A stretch of DNA of 9,331 nucleotides from Candidatus Dormiibacterota bacterium (GTDB lineage: Bacteria > Chloroflexota > Dormibacteria > Aeolococcales > Bog-877), in the NCBI GenBank assembly GCA_003135035.1, contig PLDE01000006.1, positions 1-9,331 of the forward strand. Reading direction: 5' to 3'. The position numbers and the translations under genes were made by a program. Shown here piece after piece: positions 1 through 6,789 of the stretch. The notes beneath the pieces are model-generated. The model was not told the DNA's origin. It did no database searches and saw only the letters and a program-made list of their open reading frames with translations. Position 1 is the first letter of the stretch. Every line of letters starts with the position of its first letter.

Positions 1-1538
1 GCGTGCCCTGGAGCTACGATCAGGAAATAGTCGATGAAGCCCGTCAACATGCCCGTGAGGGCAAGGAAGGCTGCGAGTATCACGCTCCAGGCGGCGCCGA
101 ATCCTACAGCCCACCGCGTCCGAAAGAACGGGCTGCCCGCACTCTCTCCTCGGAAGTGCTGATGCAGATCAAACGCAACCAAGGTGCCCCCCAGAGCAAG
201 AGCCGAGTAGGCTGTCTCAGGGGCGATTGCGACCTGAATGACTGTAATGAACGCAAAGGCTGCAATCCATCCGATTGAGCGGGTGCGCAGCATCTGTGCG
301 AACACGATCAATTGGAGAGGGAATAGAAGGAAGCGCCACACGGGGCTCAGAAAAGTGTCGAGGACAATCGCCACCCCGACGAGCAGCAAGAAGAGTCGGT
401 CTCTCTCGTACATGTAGCCTGCAAATGCATAGACGAGCACCCAACAGGCCGGTCCGAGGAGCATGCTCAGCCCCGCAGTGTAGCCCCAGTTGGTCGGGCC
501 GAATACAGCCATACCCAGCGCGCCAGCCAGCGGATCCCCGAGCAAGCCATGGATGAATTGCACATCTCGCCAGGGGAGCAGGTGGTGCCAGAAAATCAGA
601 TACGCTGGAGCTACCTGCTGGCCACCTTCGAAGGCGCTTACGCTAACAGCCCCCGGCAGGCTGGCCGTACCAAGAAACACCAGGATCGGCCCGACTATCC
701 ATACCAGAGCCGCACTCTCCGCAGCACCCGTCTCGCCGGTCGTCCGGGTTCGTTGGTGTAGTCGGACTATGACAACGGTCGCAGCGAGAACGAGCGCGAG
801 GAGGAGCCAAAGCGGGAACCAGGGATAGAAGTGATGGCTTCCGTCGGAGGTTACACTGACCTCAGTCTGCGATGAAACCCAGAAGAGTAAGGGGATCGTA
901 AGAACAGCGCCGTAGGCATTGAAGGTGCCTAGCTGAGTCAGGACTCGGTGAGACCGCCCGGGGAAACGATCTCGAGACTTTGATTCGCTGCCCGGGTGCC
1001 AGCTGTAGCCGACCGCTGCGCCGAGCACCAGAGCGACATAGAGAGCGCTCGCTCCGATGGCGACAAGTAGGGTGGAAGTAGCTTGCGACCTCAGAGCGCA
1101 ATGGACCTCCACCCCTACCGTGGCAGCCACGAGGGCAGCCCTGCCGCCAGCCCACCCAACGCTCGGTGCCCTTGACTGCTGGGGCCCTTGGCGTGTCTCC
1201 TGGTGCTGTGCTACCGCAAACTGTGTCGTGGCTTCGTCGCGAGTGGGGCGGCCCCCGAGGGGGCCCCAACGCCACAGGGCGTAATAGATCGCGCAGGCGA
1301 GAATCGGGAACACGATAACGATAAAGTAGTAGCCGTCGACGTAGCGGTTAACGTCGAAATCAGCGAACGTGGGGTAGCCGACAATGTCCGTATGCAGGCG
1401 GAGTTGCGCGGGTACAAGGATCCATCCCAGTCGGCCGAGGAGCGCGGCGCCCACGACGGCGGCGGCGAATCGCAGAAGACGCGACCGGCGGTATCTCGAG
1501 ATCACCCTGGGAGTCTCGACCAGATCGTCCTCACTCAC
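1..1538 (-). CDS. Large polytopic membrane protein, GT-C glycosyltransferase-like (partial, C-terminus beyond the window)
   Basis: This minus-strand frame stays open from 1538 to the left edge, giving 512 residues and no stop. The start is the first candidate (GTG, 1538) after an in-frame TAG upstream; a GTG at 1505 is possible. Neither has a clear Shine-Dalgarno. After a basic N-terminus, about ten or more hydrophobic segments follow, for example near residues 21-42, 70-89, 133-145, 154-175, 209-222, 238-258, 277-293, 353-373, 381-393, 401-414, 420-438 and 476-495. A non-membrane stretch at residues 303-331 holds FEGG, APAY and LPWRDVQFIHG. It resembles the 'PYRD..F.HG' loop seen in many bacterial membrane glycosyltransferases. 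An 'APET' motif at 439-442 precedes a further hydrophobic stretch, also as in such proteins. The likely role is extracytoplasmic sugar transfer from a lipid-phosphate donor, inferred from the fold and the heptose genes next door. A flippase or polymerase is the alternative. The frame is certain; the function is tentative. Confidence 0.75.
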   Translation of the reverse strand, partial: MSEDDLVETPRVISRYRRSRLLRFAAAVVGAALLGRLGWILVPAQLRLHTDIVGYPTFADFDVNRYVDGYYFIVIVFPILACAIYYALWRWGPLGGRPTRDEATTQFAVAQHQETRQGPQQSRAPSVGWAGGRAALVAATVGVEVHCALRSQATSTLLVAIGASALYVALVLGAAVGYSWHPGSESKSRDRFPGRSHRVLTQLGTFNAYGAVLTIPLLFWVSSQTEVSVTSDGSHHFYPWFPLWLLLALVLAATVVIVRLHQRTRTTGETGAAESAALVWIVGPILVFLGTASLPGAVSVSAFEGGQQVAPAYLIFWHHLLPWRDVQFIHGLLGDPLAGALGMAVFGPTNWGYTAGLSMLLGPACWVLVYAFAGYMYERDRLFLLLVGVAIVLDTFLSPVWRFLLFPLQLIVFAQMLRTRSIGWIAAFAFITVIQVAIAPETAYSALALGGTLVAFDLHQHFRGESAGSPFFRTRWAVGFGAAWSVILAAFLALTGMLTGFIDYFLIVAPGH

Positions 1539-1685
1539 GTCCAGTACCCAGCGCTGGTGGACATCACCCGGGACGCTGAACGTGGAGCCCGGCGCGGGCC
1601 CGATAGAGTGGTGCCTGGGTACGGTAAGGAAGTTGCCCTAGAGTCACGAGGTATCCGAATCAATCGTGCCTCTCCCGTAGTTCAG

Positions 1686-1700
1686 CCCGCCAGCAGCGGG
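1686..1700. repeat. Short hairpin in the gap
   Basis: CCCGC and GCGGG form a perfect 5-bp stem around a 5-nt loop (CAGCA). It lies about 150 nt upstream of the membrane-protein start. No T-tract follows on either strand. It is short enough to occur by chance in GC-rich DNA. Confidence 0.3.
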
Positions 1701-1832
1701 ACGTATGAAATCTCGACGCTCCGACCGGTGAGCGAGACACCAGGCCTGTCGGAATTCAGACTACTTCTGTAAGGAGCGTCGGGAGATGACTTGTAGCTGG
1801 CTCCTGGTACAAGCCGCGTCGTGCCGGGTTCT

Positions 1833-1848
1833 GGCGCGGCGGCGCGCC
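1833..1848. repeat. GC-only hairpin downstream of the nucleotidyltransferase
   Basis: GGCGCG and CGCGCC form a perfect 6-bp GC stem with a 4-nt loop. It lies about 110 nt after the nucleotidyltransferase stop. On the minus strand no U-run follows, so it is not a classical intrinsic terminator. In high-GC bacteria, terminators without a U-run do occur, so a weak terminator or processing stem is possible. Confidence 0.3.
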
Positions 1849-1859
1849 TGGCGTCCTTG

Positions 1860-1921
1860 CCGCCCAGGCAGTATCGGACATCTGTGTGGGGGCTCGTCAT
1901 CAAGACTGTGCTCCTGGGCGG
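1860..1921. repeat. 9-bp inverted repeat with long spacer just after the nucleotidyltransferase
   Basis: CCGCCCAGG (1860-1868) is complementary to CCTGGGCGG (1913-1921), with a 44-nt spacer. On the minus-strand RNA a further CAGT/ACTG pairing inside the arms could extend the stem across a 4-nt bulge. It begins about 35 nt after the nucleotidyltransferase stop. The position fits a 3'-end structure or an intercistronic RNA element; no U-tract is present. Confidence 0.35.
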
Positions 1922-1955
1922 GTGGATGTAGGGCCGACATCGGACCCAGGCGGGG

Positions 1956-2693
1956 CTATCTGTCACTCACAAGTCTCGTTGATCCTCCGCTGGCGCGAAG
2001 TCTATGCTCGAGCTCGGACAATCCCGAGGGTGAGCCGATCTCGTAAAAGCGCTCGGCAACCTCGTAAGCCGCTACCTGACCTATTGCCGCCTGTTCAGCG
2101 AAGAGCCAGGCGAGATCGTAGACGCGGCGTGGGGGAATGTTCTTCTCTATCAACTCTCGCTCGACTATGGAGATCCCATAATCGATCCACTGGAACTCCC
2201 CACCGGAAGCCCCGGAATCCTTCCCATAACTCACGACTTTGCCGTTGCGCAGGACGGCATTGCTTGGTCCCCAACGTCCTCTATTTCTGTAGATCGTCAT
2301 AAGAGCTGGTAGGCTCATCGCTCGAAAGCGCTGCTCCACGGTAAGGAGATCGACGCGGAGATACGAATCTCCGTACAGGACGAAAAACGCGTCCTCCAGG
2401 AGGTCAGAGTCCAGCGCCAATCGCACGGCTCCTCCTGTGCCCAGCAACTCCTCCCCTTCACGGGAGTAGGTGACCTCAAGCCCCCAATCGCTCCCGTTGG
2501 AGATGTGATCTTCGATTTGGCGTCCGAGGTGTCCGATGCAGTAGAGAACATTCTTCACATCTTGAGACGCTAGCCATGACAGTTGCCAGTCGGCAAAGGG
2601 GGAACCCGCGACCTGGATAAGTGTTTTCGGTATCTGCGTCGCACGGTGCCCGAGCCTGGTCGCTAGCCCGCCAGCGAGAATGACACACTGCAT
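1956..2693 (-). CDS. hddC: Sugar-1-phosphate nucleotidyltransferase, probable D-glycero-alpha-D-manno-heptose-1-phosphate guanylyltransferase
   Basis: A 245-residue GT-A-fold nucleotidyltransferase, normal length for the HddC type. It would condense heptose 1-phosphate with an NTP in the cytoplasm to give NDP-heptose. The N-terminal nucleotide-binding signature is LAGGLATRLG (6-15), followed by PKTLI (22-26). A substrate loop GTGGA lies at 85-89, the metal-binding GDS at 108-110, and a WIDYG stretch at 169-173. The ATG start lies 4 nt after the kinase stop with no evident Shine-Dalgarno, so translation is probably coupled. The base is inferred as GTP because the partner kinase is of the HddA type, which makes the alpha-anomer used for GDP-heptose. 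Sequence alone does not exclude ADP- or dTDP-sugar formation, or a related mannose-1-phosphate enzyme. Membership of the family is secure; the exact sugar and base are inferred. Confidence 0.85.
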   Translation of the reverse strand: MQCVILAGGLATRLGHRATQIPKTLIQVAGSPFADWQLSWLASQDVKNVLYCIGHLGRQIEDHISNGSDWGLEVTYSREGEELLGTGGAVRLALDSDLLEDAFFVLYGDSYLRVDLLTVEQRFRAMSLPALMTIYRNRGRWGPSNAVLRNGKVVSYGKDSGASGGEFQWIDYGISIVERELIEKNIPPRRVYDLAWLFAEQAAIGQVAAYEVAERFYEIGSPSGLSELEHRLRASGGSTRLVSDR

Positions 2694-2697
2694 GGTG

Positions 2698-3678
2698 TCA
2701 GTTGCGCACTATGACCGTAGAGCCGTCGTGGTCGAACAAAACCTGCACCTCGCTAAGGCCCTCTGCTCCCATGGCTAGCCGAAGGGAGTCGCGATCGTTC
2801 GCGTAGAAAAGTAGGTAGCCCCCGCCGCCGGCGCCCACTAGCTTGCCGCCAAGAGCTCCGTGGGCCATGCCCATGTCATACCACCGGTCAATGTCGCTAT
2901 TCGACATTAGGCCCGAGCGCTGTCGCTTTTCCTGCCAGTGAACATCCATTAGACGAGCGAACTCCAGTGTGTCACCGGTCTCAAGCGCGGCCTTCGAAGC
3001 CAGCCCTATTTCCTTCACTCGATGGAGCCGCTCGAGCATGGCCGCATCCCCGTCCTCGGAGCGTGTCATCTGATCAGCCAAGACTTCGTCGGCGTCACGC
3101 GAATAGCCGGTGAAGAACATAATTAGATGCTCTTCTAGATTCCGCAGCGTGGTATTGGAGATCGTGAGTGGACTCGCGTTGACCTTTCCATCGGGAGCAA
3201 TCTCAAAGCAGGTGAGCCCGCCGAAGCTGGCCGCATATTGGTCCTGCTTCCCGACCGGCCTGTGGAGGAGGTCAATCTCTATGTGACAGGCCTCCTCGGC
3301 GAGCTCCCCGGCGGTGACGTGCTCGCGTTTGAAGGCGTACACGGCACGAAGAAGCCCAACGGCGAAGCTGCCCGAGGAGCCCAGCCCGGTACCGGCTGGA
3401 ATGTCGGCGAGACTAACCAACTCGATCGACGGCCCAATAGGGTGCAGACGGAGTACCTCTCGGACGATTGGGTGATCAATTTCGTCCACCGTGGCTACGC
3501 GCTCGAAAGCAGAGTACTTTAGCAAGTAGTCCTCCGTGACCGTCCTGTTTATCGCTATATATATGTATCGGGTGATCGCTCCCGATATGAGGACGCCGCC
3601 GAACTTGCCGTAGTAGGACGGAAGGTCGGTGCCTCCGCCTCCCAGGGAGATTCGAAGCGGTGTGCGAGTAATGATCAC
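2698..3678 (-). CDS. hddA: GHMP-family D-glycero-alpha-D-manno-heptose-7-phosphate kinase
   Basis: A 326-residue GHMP kinase that matches HddA in length and motifs. It phosphorylates the anomeric position of D-glycero-D-manno-heptose 7-phosphate with ATP to give the 1,7-bisphosphate. The N-terminal TPLRISLGGGGTDLPSYY (6-23) is the sugar-binding start typical of heptose and fucose kinases of this family. The ATP-binding GHMP motif is PAGTGLGSSGSFAVG (94-108). KQDQY (144-148) and the C-terminal GAGGGGY (282-288) complete the family motifs. The GTG start overlaps the methyltransferase stop as GTGA (4 nt) and has AAGGAG 8 nt upstream. It is followed 4 nt later by the nucleotidyltransferase. Adjacency to the isomerase, phosphatase and nucleotidyltransferase makes heptose the likely substrate rather than fucose or galactose. 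Confidence 0.9.
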   Translation of the reverse strand: MIITRTPLRISLGGGGTDLPSYYGKFGGVLISGAITRYIYIAINRTVTEDYLLKYSAFERVATVDEIDHPIVREVLRLHPIGPSIELVSLADIPAGTGLGSSGSFAVGLLRAVYAFKREHVTAGELAEEACHIEIDLLHRPVGKQDQYAASFGGLTCFEIAPDGKVNASPLTISNTTLRNLEEHLIMFFTGYSRDADEVLADQMTRSEDGDAAMLERLHRVKEIGLASKAALETGDTLEFARLMDVHWQEKRQRSGLMSNSDIDRWYDMGMAHGALGGKLVGAGGGGYLLFYANDRDSLRLAMGAEGLSEVQVLFDHDGSTVIVRN

Positions 3679-4487
3679 CGACGACTCTCCTTAGCTCGGA
3701 GGCGCGGCGTGGCTTCCGCGACAAGTTGCCAGCCCCAAGGGGTCGATGGGAGGTTGGCGCGAAATAGGACATCGAAGACTTTGAGAACAGCAGTCATTGA
3801 CACGGCGCTGGTCTGCTCAGCCGAGCGAGGACGTGCATCGCGGATCAGACGCTCGCCTCGGGCGACGATTCCTAGCTTGTAGAGGTCGAAGAACGGGAAG
3901 CCGGCCTTAAGAACCCGCCGGACGTCAAACCCAGCTGCTTCAAGCAACTCGCGGAGCCGCGTCTCGGAGAAGTGCTGTCGATGACCGATGTGGCGATCAA
4001 AGGCCGAGCGTGGTCCGCCCGGGACCGTCACGATCAGCCGGCAGCCGGGCCTAAGGTAGGCTGTGACGTTCTCTAGGAGAAGTCGCGGTTGGTCGAGGTG
4101 CTCTAGTACCTCGGAGCAGATCGCGTGACTGGCCCAGGCCTGTTGGTCCGCAGGTGGACGTATGGGACGAAGCAGATCACTCTGGCGGAACTCGACGTCA
4201 AGGTCCGATCCGGCAGCGGTCGCGACTGACCGCCGAACTCCTTCCGCGCTATATTCCAGTCCGCGGACCTGTACTAGAGGGTTCTGTCTCTTTATAGCGA
4301 AAGCCAGCTCCCCTTGGCCCGAACCGATGTCGAGCACATGTGCTGTTTCGGGGAGTGAGCCGAGGAGCTTCAAGATGAGGGTCTGACGGTAGTGATTAGC
4401 TGGGTTACCCTTAGCCGCCTCACCGAAGCTATCCCAGTGGACATCCCAATCATCAAGGTCCGCTTCGCTCGTCGGTTGCTCACTCAT
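3675..4487 (-). CDS. Class I SAM-dependent methyltransferase
   Basis: A 270-residue soluble protein with a Rossmann-type methyltransferase core. Motif I is VLDIGSGQGELA (51-62), the SAM-binding loop. A GLEYS stretch (76-80) marks the end of strand beta-2, with the acidic residue expected to hold the ribose. SEVLEHLDQP (125-134) is the motif typical of the Methyltransf_11/23 group. GHRQHFS (168-174) and a hydrophobic C-terminal part follow. The ATG start lies 10 nt after the transaldolase stop, and the stop overlaps the kinase start. Placed between transaldolase and heptose kinase, it probably O- or C-methylates the heptose or the glycan that carries it; the acceptor cannot be told from sequence. 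It is not a close duplicate of the other methyltransferase in this row (7391-8020), so a different site of action is likely. Confidence 0.85.
   Translation of the reverse strand: MSEQPTSEADLDDWDVHWDSFGEAAKGNPANHYRQTLILKLLGSLPETAHVLDIGSGQGELAFAIKRQNPLVQVRGLEYSAEGVRRSVATAAGSDLDVEFRQSDLLRPIRPPADQQAWASHAICSEVLEHLDQPRLLLENVTAYLRPGCRLIVTVPGGPRSAFDRHIGHRQHFSETRLRELLEAAGFDVRRVLKAGFPFFDLYKLGIVARGERLIRDARPRSAEQTSAVSMTAVLKVFDVLFRANLPSTPWGWQLVAEATPRLRAKESRR
3687..3692 (-). promoter_or_regulatory. Ribosome binding site for the heptose kinase
   Basis: AAGGAG lies 8 nt before the GTG at 3678, inside the end of the upstream methyltransferase gene. It supports the GTG start that overlaps the preceding TGA. 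Confidence 0.75.
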
Positions 4488-4497
4488 CCCGAGGCGT

Positions 4498-5217
4498 TCA
4501 CAGCGCTAGCCCCGCTTGCTGTGCATCATCGCGGAACATTTTCACTGTATCTAGCGAAAATGAATCTAAGTCGCGCCCGATACTGGTTAACTTGACGAGA
4601 AGCTCAAAAGTGAGGGTAATAATATTACAGCCAAGTTCATCGGCTTGAACCACATTGAGAACCTCCCTTGGGCTCGCCCATAGCAACTCAACCCTGGGCA
4701 GAGGGCGTACCACTTCGAGTGCATGTGCCATCGCGGGGATGGGATCCCGACCTGTGTCAGCTACACGACCGGCAAATACCGAGACTATCGCCGGTGCGGT
4801 CTGGTCGAGAGCGTCGCAAACTGTCCGGACTTGCTCGACAGTCATAAGAGCGGTGACGTTGAGGGGGATCCCTTCACTGGAGAGGCGATGGATTAAGGTT
4901 GCAGAGCTCTCGCCGCGGGTGTTGGTCACAGGGATCTTGACTGAAATATTTGGTGCCCACGCGGCGATCCGTCGCGCCTGACGTTCCATCTCATCGAACT
5001 CGTCTGAGAAGACCTCGAAAGACACTGGCAAGCCATCGATCTCGGCAAGGACTGCCTTGGCGAAGTCTTCGTAGTGGATAACCCCGGACTGTCGCATGAG
5101 GGTAGGATTAGTGGTGAAGCCTTGCACTAGGGGATGGCGCGCTAGCTCCGCCATCCGCGCTATGTCTGCCCCGTCAGCGAATATTTTGACCGTGCGAGGG
5201 GCCCAGTCAGAGGCCAC
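4498..5217 (-). CDS. Transaldolase-family protein (small, FSA/TalC-like size)
   Basis: A 239-residue TIM-barrel aldolase of the transaldolase family. It moves a dihydroxyacetone unit through a lysine Schiff base, linking sedoheptulose 7-phosphate, erythrose 4-phosphate and fructose 6-phosphate. Visible motifs are KIFADGAD (11-18, catalytic Asp15), GFTTNPT (33-39), FEVFSDE (67-73), SVKIPVT with the Schiff-base Lys94 (92-98), LNVTALMT (119-126) and SVFAGRVADTGRD (146-158). The length fits the small transaldolase/fructose-6-phosphate aldolase class rather than the TalB class of over 300 residues. I chose GTG at 5217: it has GGGGGGAG just upstream and overlaps the phosphatase by only 11 nt. The ATG at 5277 would add a basic, non-homologous tail and a 71-nt overlap. 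Sitting inside a heptose operon, it probably adjusts the local sedoheptulose 7-phosphate supply; a direct fructose-6-phosphate aldolase role is the alternative. Confidence 0.88.
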   Translation of the reverse strand: MASDWAPRTVKIFADGADIARMAELARHPLVQGFTTNPTLMRQSGVIHYEDFAKAVLAEIDGLPVSFEVFSDEFDEMERQARRIAAWAPNISVKIPVTNTRGESSATLIHRLSSEGIPLNVTALMTVEQVRTVCDALDQTAPAIVSVFAGRVADTGRDPIPAMAHALEVVRPLPRVELLWASPREVLNVVQADELGCNIITLTFELLVKLTSIGRDLDSFSLDTVKMFRDDAQQAGLAL

Positions 5218-5782
5218 GGCGCTCCCCCCGCGATGGGCCAGACGATAAGATCCACTGCGCCGCTTCGTATAGATCATTGGCCACCTTGTCCGGTCCCTCC
5301 GCTTGGCGTTCGTTGTAGTGGTTCCGAATTAGAACTGTCGCGCACCCCGCTCTGTGACCAGCTTCGACATCCCGCCAGCGATCCCCAACCATGTAACTTC
5401 GCGAGAGATCAAGGTGATGGTCCGCAGCGGAGGAGAGCAAGAGCCCAGGCAGCGGCTTGCGACAGGTACAGTTGTCGGCGTCGTCGTGAGGACACATCCG
5501 GATATCATCGATCGGGAGCTGCTGGGCGATGGCGGAGTGGATGTCCTCGATGGCGGCCGCTGTCTGTAGACCGCGGGCGAGATCTGGCTGATTGGTGACG
5601 ATTATGAGAAAGTAACCCGCAGCGCGGAGTAAGACGCACGCCTCCGCGACGCGAGGGAGTACTCGCAGCCGATCGACCGAGGTGGGGGCGAGGGGCTTGC
5701 CGTCTGACACCTCCGCTGCGTTCAGAACTCCGTCGCGGTCGAGAAATACTGCTGGTCGCAGTGGTATCGAAGCCCTACTCAC
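5207..5782 (-). CDS. gmhB: HAD-superfamily D,D-heptose 1,7-bisphosphate 7-phosphatase
   Basis: A 191-residue HAD phosphatase of GmhB type and size. It removes the 7-phosphate from heptose 1,7-bisphosphate, giving heptose 1-phosphate for nucleotidyl transfer. HAD motif I is FLDRDGVLN (13-21) with nucleophile Asp15 and acid/base Asp17. Motif II is IIVTNQ (60-65) with Thr63. Motif III is Lys109 in CRKPLPG. Motif IV is VGDRWRDVEAG, with Asp134 and Asp138. CPHDDADNCTC (97-107) supplies the C-H-C-C zinc loop that is diagnostic for GmhB and histidinol phosphatases of this branch. I chose GTG at 5782: its G is shared with the last base of the epimerase TAG, and AGGA lies 10 nt upstream. The longer frame from 5872 would lie 91 nt inside the epimerase. 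Anomer preference (alpha for GDP-, beta for ADP-heptose) cannot be read directly; the HddA partner suggests alpha. Confidence 0.92.
   Translation of the reverse strand: MSRASIPLRPAVFLDRDGVLNAAEVSDGKPLAPTSVDRLRVLPRVAEACVLLRAAGYFLIIVTNQPDLARGLQTAAAIEDIHSAIAQQLPIDDIRMCPHDDADNCTCRKPLPGLLLSSAADHHLDLSRSYMVGDRWRDVEAGHRAGCATVLIRNHYNERQAEGPDKVANDLYEAAQWILSSGPSRGERRGL
5222..5229 (-). promoter_or_regulatory. Ribosome binding site that sets the transaldolase start
   Basis: GGGGGGAG ends 4 nt before the GTG at 5217, within the last codons of the phosphatase gene region. It favours this GTG over the upstream ATG at 5277. Confidence 0.65.
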
Positions 5783-6789
5783 TAGGGATCCATCCTGCCT
5801 GCCCGAACGTCGTCGGCTATGGATTCGAGTGAAGACCTCATCGCATCCCGGGCCGGAAACCGGTTGCTCCACCCAAGGGCGCGGATTTTTCTCGTGCTAA
5901 GGCGGATGACGGGGACATCACCCTTCCATCCCCGATCACCGCCGGTGAAGCTAAAGGCGATCGTGGAGGAGTCGAGTCCCAAGACTTCAGCAGCTAAGCG
6001 AGCGATTGCGATCACCGTAATATAGTCGCCGGTCGCCACATTGTATGTTGCAAGGGACGCCGCGCTTCCAGTCGTGCCAACGAAGATAGCGTCGATGACA
6101 TCGTCGACGTGGACGTAGGACTTGGTCTGCATCCCATTGCCTAGGATCATAAGCTCCTTCGGCGCTGCGATAAGCCGGCGAATGAAATCGAAGCCAACCC
6201 CGTGAGTCTGGTGCGGTCCGACAATGTTGCCGAAGCGGAAGGCTTGGCCTTGAAAGCCAAACATATGGCAGTACGAGGAGATCAGCGCCTCCCCAGCGAG
6301 CTTGCTGGCGCCGTATGTGGATATTGGCAGCAGGGGTCCGTAGTCCTCGTCAACCTCGGTTTCCCCGAGGTCCCCGTACACGCCGCTTCCGGACGCGTAG
6401 ATGATCCTGCCAACGCCTGCCACCCGCATTGCCTCGACCACGTTGTTCGTAAGGTAGGTACCTTCATCAAAATCAATTGCTGGCTCGGTAGCGGCGCGTG
6501 CGATGTCTGGGTTGGACGCTAGGTGGACCAAAGTGTCGAACCCGTCCAGAGCTGCGGTAAGAGCCTGTAGATCGTGGACGTCGCCACGGACGATCGTGAG
6601 ACGTGGATCCCGGATGTTCCCGTCCAGGTGCCAGAGCCGACCCGACGAGAAGTTGTCGAAGACTCCGACGCGCTGGACTTCAGGCTTCTCCAGGAGGCGA
6701 CGAACCAGATGGCTGCCCAGGAATCCGCCACCCCCAACTACACTGACACGCGCCCCGATCGGAGCGTTCGGATTCGCGGGTGGGTTCAC
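5782..6789 (-). CDS. NAD-dependent sugar-nucleotide epimerase/dehydratase (extended SDR)
   Basis: A 335-residue extended short-chain dehydrogenase acting on nucleotide sugars. The dinucleotide-binding motif GGGGFLG (19-25) sits at the N-terminus. Asp45, at the end of strand beta-2 (VFDNFSSG, 43-50), points to NAD rather than NADP. The catalytic set is Ser133 or Ser135 in ASGSGVYG, with Tyr159 and Lys163 in YGASK. RFGNIVGP and KSYVHVDDV are further family signatures. It resembles GalE/RmlB-like enzymes but lacks markers that fix the reaction. In this setting it may epimerise or dehydrate GDP-heptose, at C4 or C6 for example; a housekeeping UDP-sugar role is less likely. GTG at 6789 overlaps the isomerase TGA by 4 nt and has GGGAG 8 nt upstream, better than GTG 6804, which has no ribosome site. 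It ends on the phosphatase start. Confidence 0.88.
   Translation of the reverse strand: MNPPANPNAPIGARVSVVGGGGFLGSHLVRRLLEKPEVQRVGVFDNFSSGRLWHLDGNIRDPRLTIVRGDVHDLQALTAALDGFDTLVHLASNPDIARAATEPAIDFDEGTYLTNNVVEAMRVAGVGRIIYASGSGVYGDLGETEVDEDYGPLLPISTYGASKLAGEALISSYCHMFGFQGQAFRFGNIVGPHQTHGVGFDFIRRLIAAPKELMILGNGMQTKSYVHVDDVIDAIFVGTTGSAASLATYNVATGDYITVIAIARLAAEVLGLDSSTIAFSFTGGDRGWKGDVPVIRLSTRKIRALGWSNRFPARDAMRSSLESIADDVRAGRMDP

Larger units (their letters stand above)
1539..1955. other. Gap of about 417 bp without a convincing gene
   Basis: This stretch separates the end of the nucleotidyltransferase from the start of the membrane protein. It is by far the largest gap in an otherwise overlapping gene row. 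Reading frames through it are short and have no recognisable domain. It contains three inverted repeats (1686-1700, 1833-1848 and 1860-1921). I found no convincing -35/-10 pair and no T-rich tract after any hairpin on the minus strand. It probably holds a transcriptional boundary or leader for the membrane-protein gene, but that is inference. Confidence 0.5.

Noticed and set aside
862..1275. Minus-strand frame of 137 codons and overlapping plus-strand frames in the left part
   Set aside because: All overlap the long open membrane-protein frame, which has coherent hydrophobic segments, whereas these are Arg/Pro/Ser-rich shadows.
1833..1848. Intrinsic terminator at the GC hairpin
   Set aside because: No T-run follows on either strand, so I list it only as a hairpin repeat.
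1682..1966. Minus-strand frame of 94 codons after the nucleotidyltransferase
   Set aside because: It starts at a GTG inside the end of the nucleotidyltransferase gene. It has no ribosome site, no recognisable motif and low-complexity Pro/Arg/Ser content, and spans the inverted repeats; more likely spacer.
1786..2046. Plus-strand frame of 86 codons with an ATG and AAGGAG 10 nt upstream
   Set aside because: It runs antisense into the end of the nucleotidyltransferase gene. Its composition (Arg, Ser and Cys rich) looks like a shadow frame, and no domain is visible. The ribosome-site match alone is not enough.
5217..5277. Longer transaldolase start (ATG at 5277)
   Set aside because: It adds 20 basic residues unlike the family start, overlaps the phosphatase by 71 nt and lacks a ribosome site. 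GTG at 5217 has a strong one.
5782..5872. Longer phosphatase start at 5872
   Set aside because: It adds 30 residues that lie within the epimerase coding region before HAD motif I. GTG at 5782 gives normal spacing to the motif and couples to the epimerase stop.
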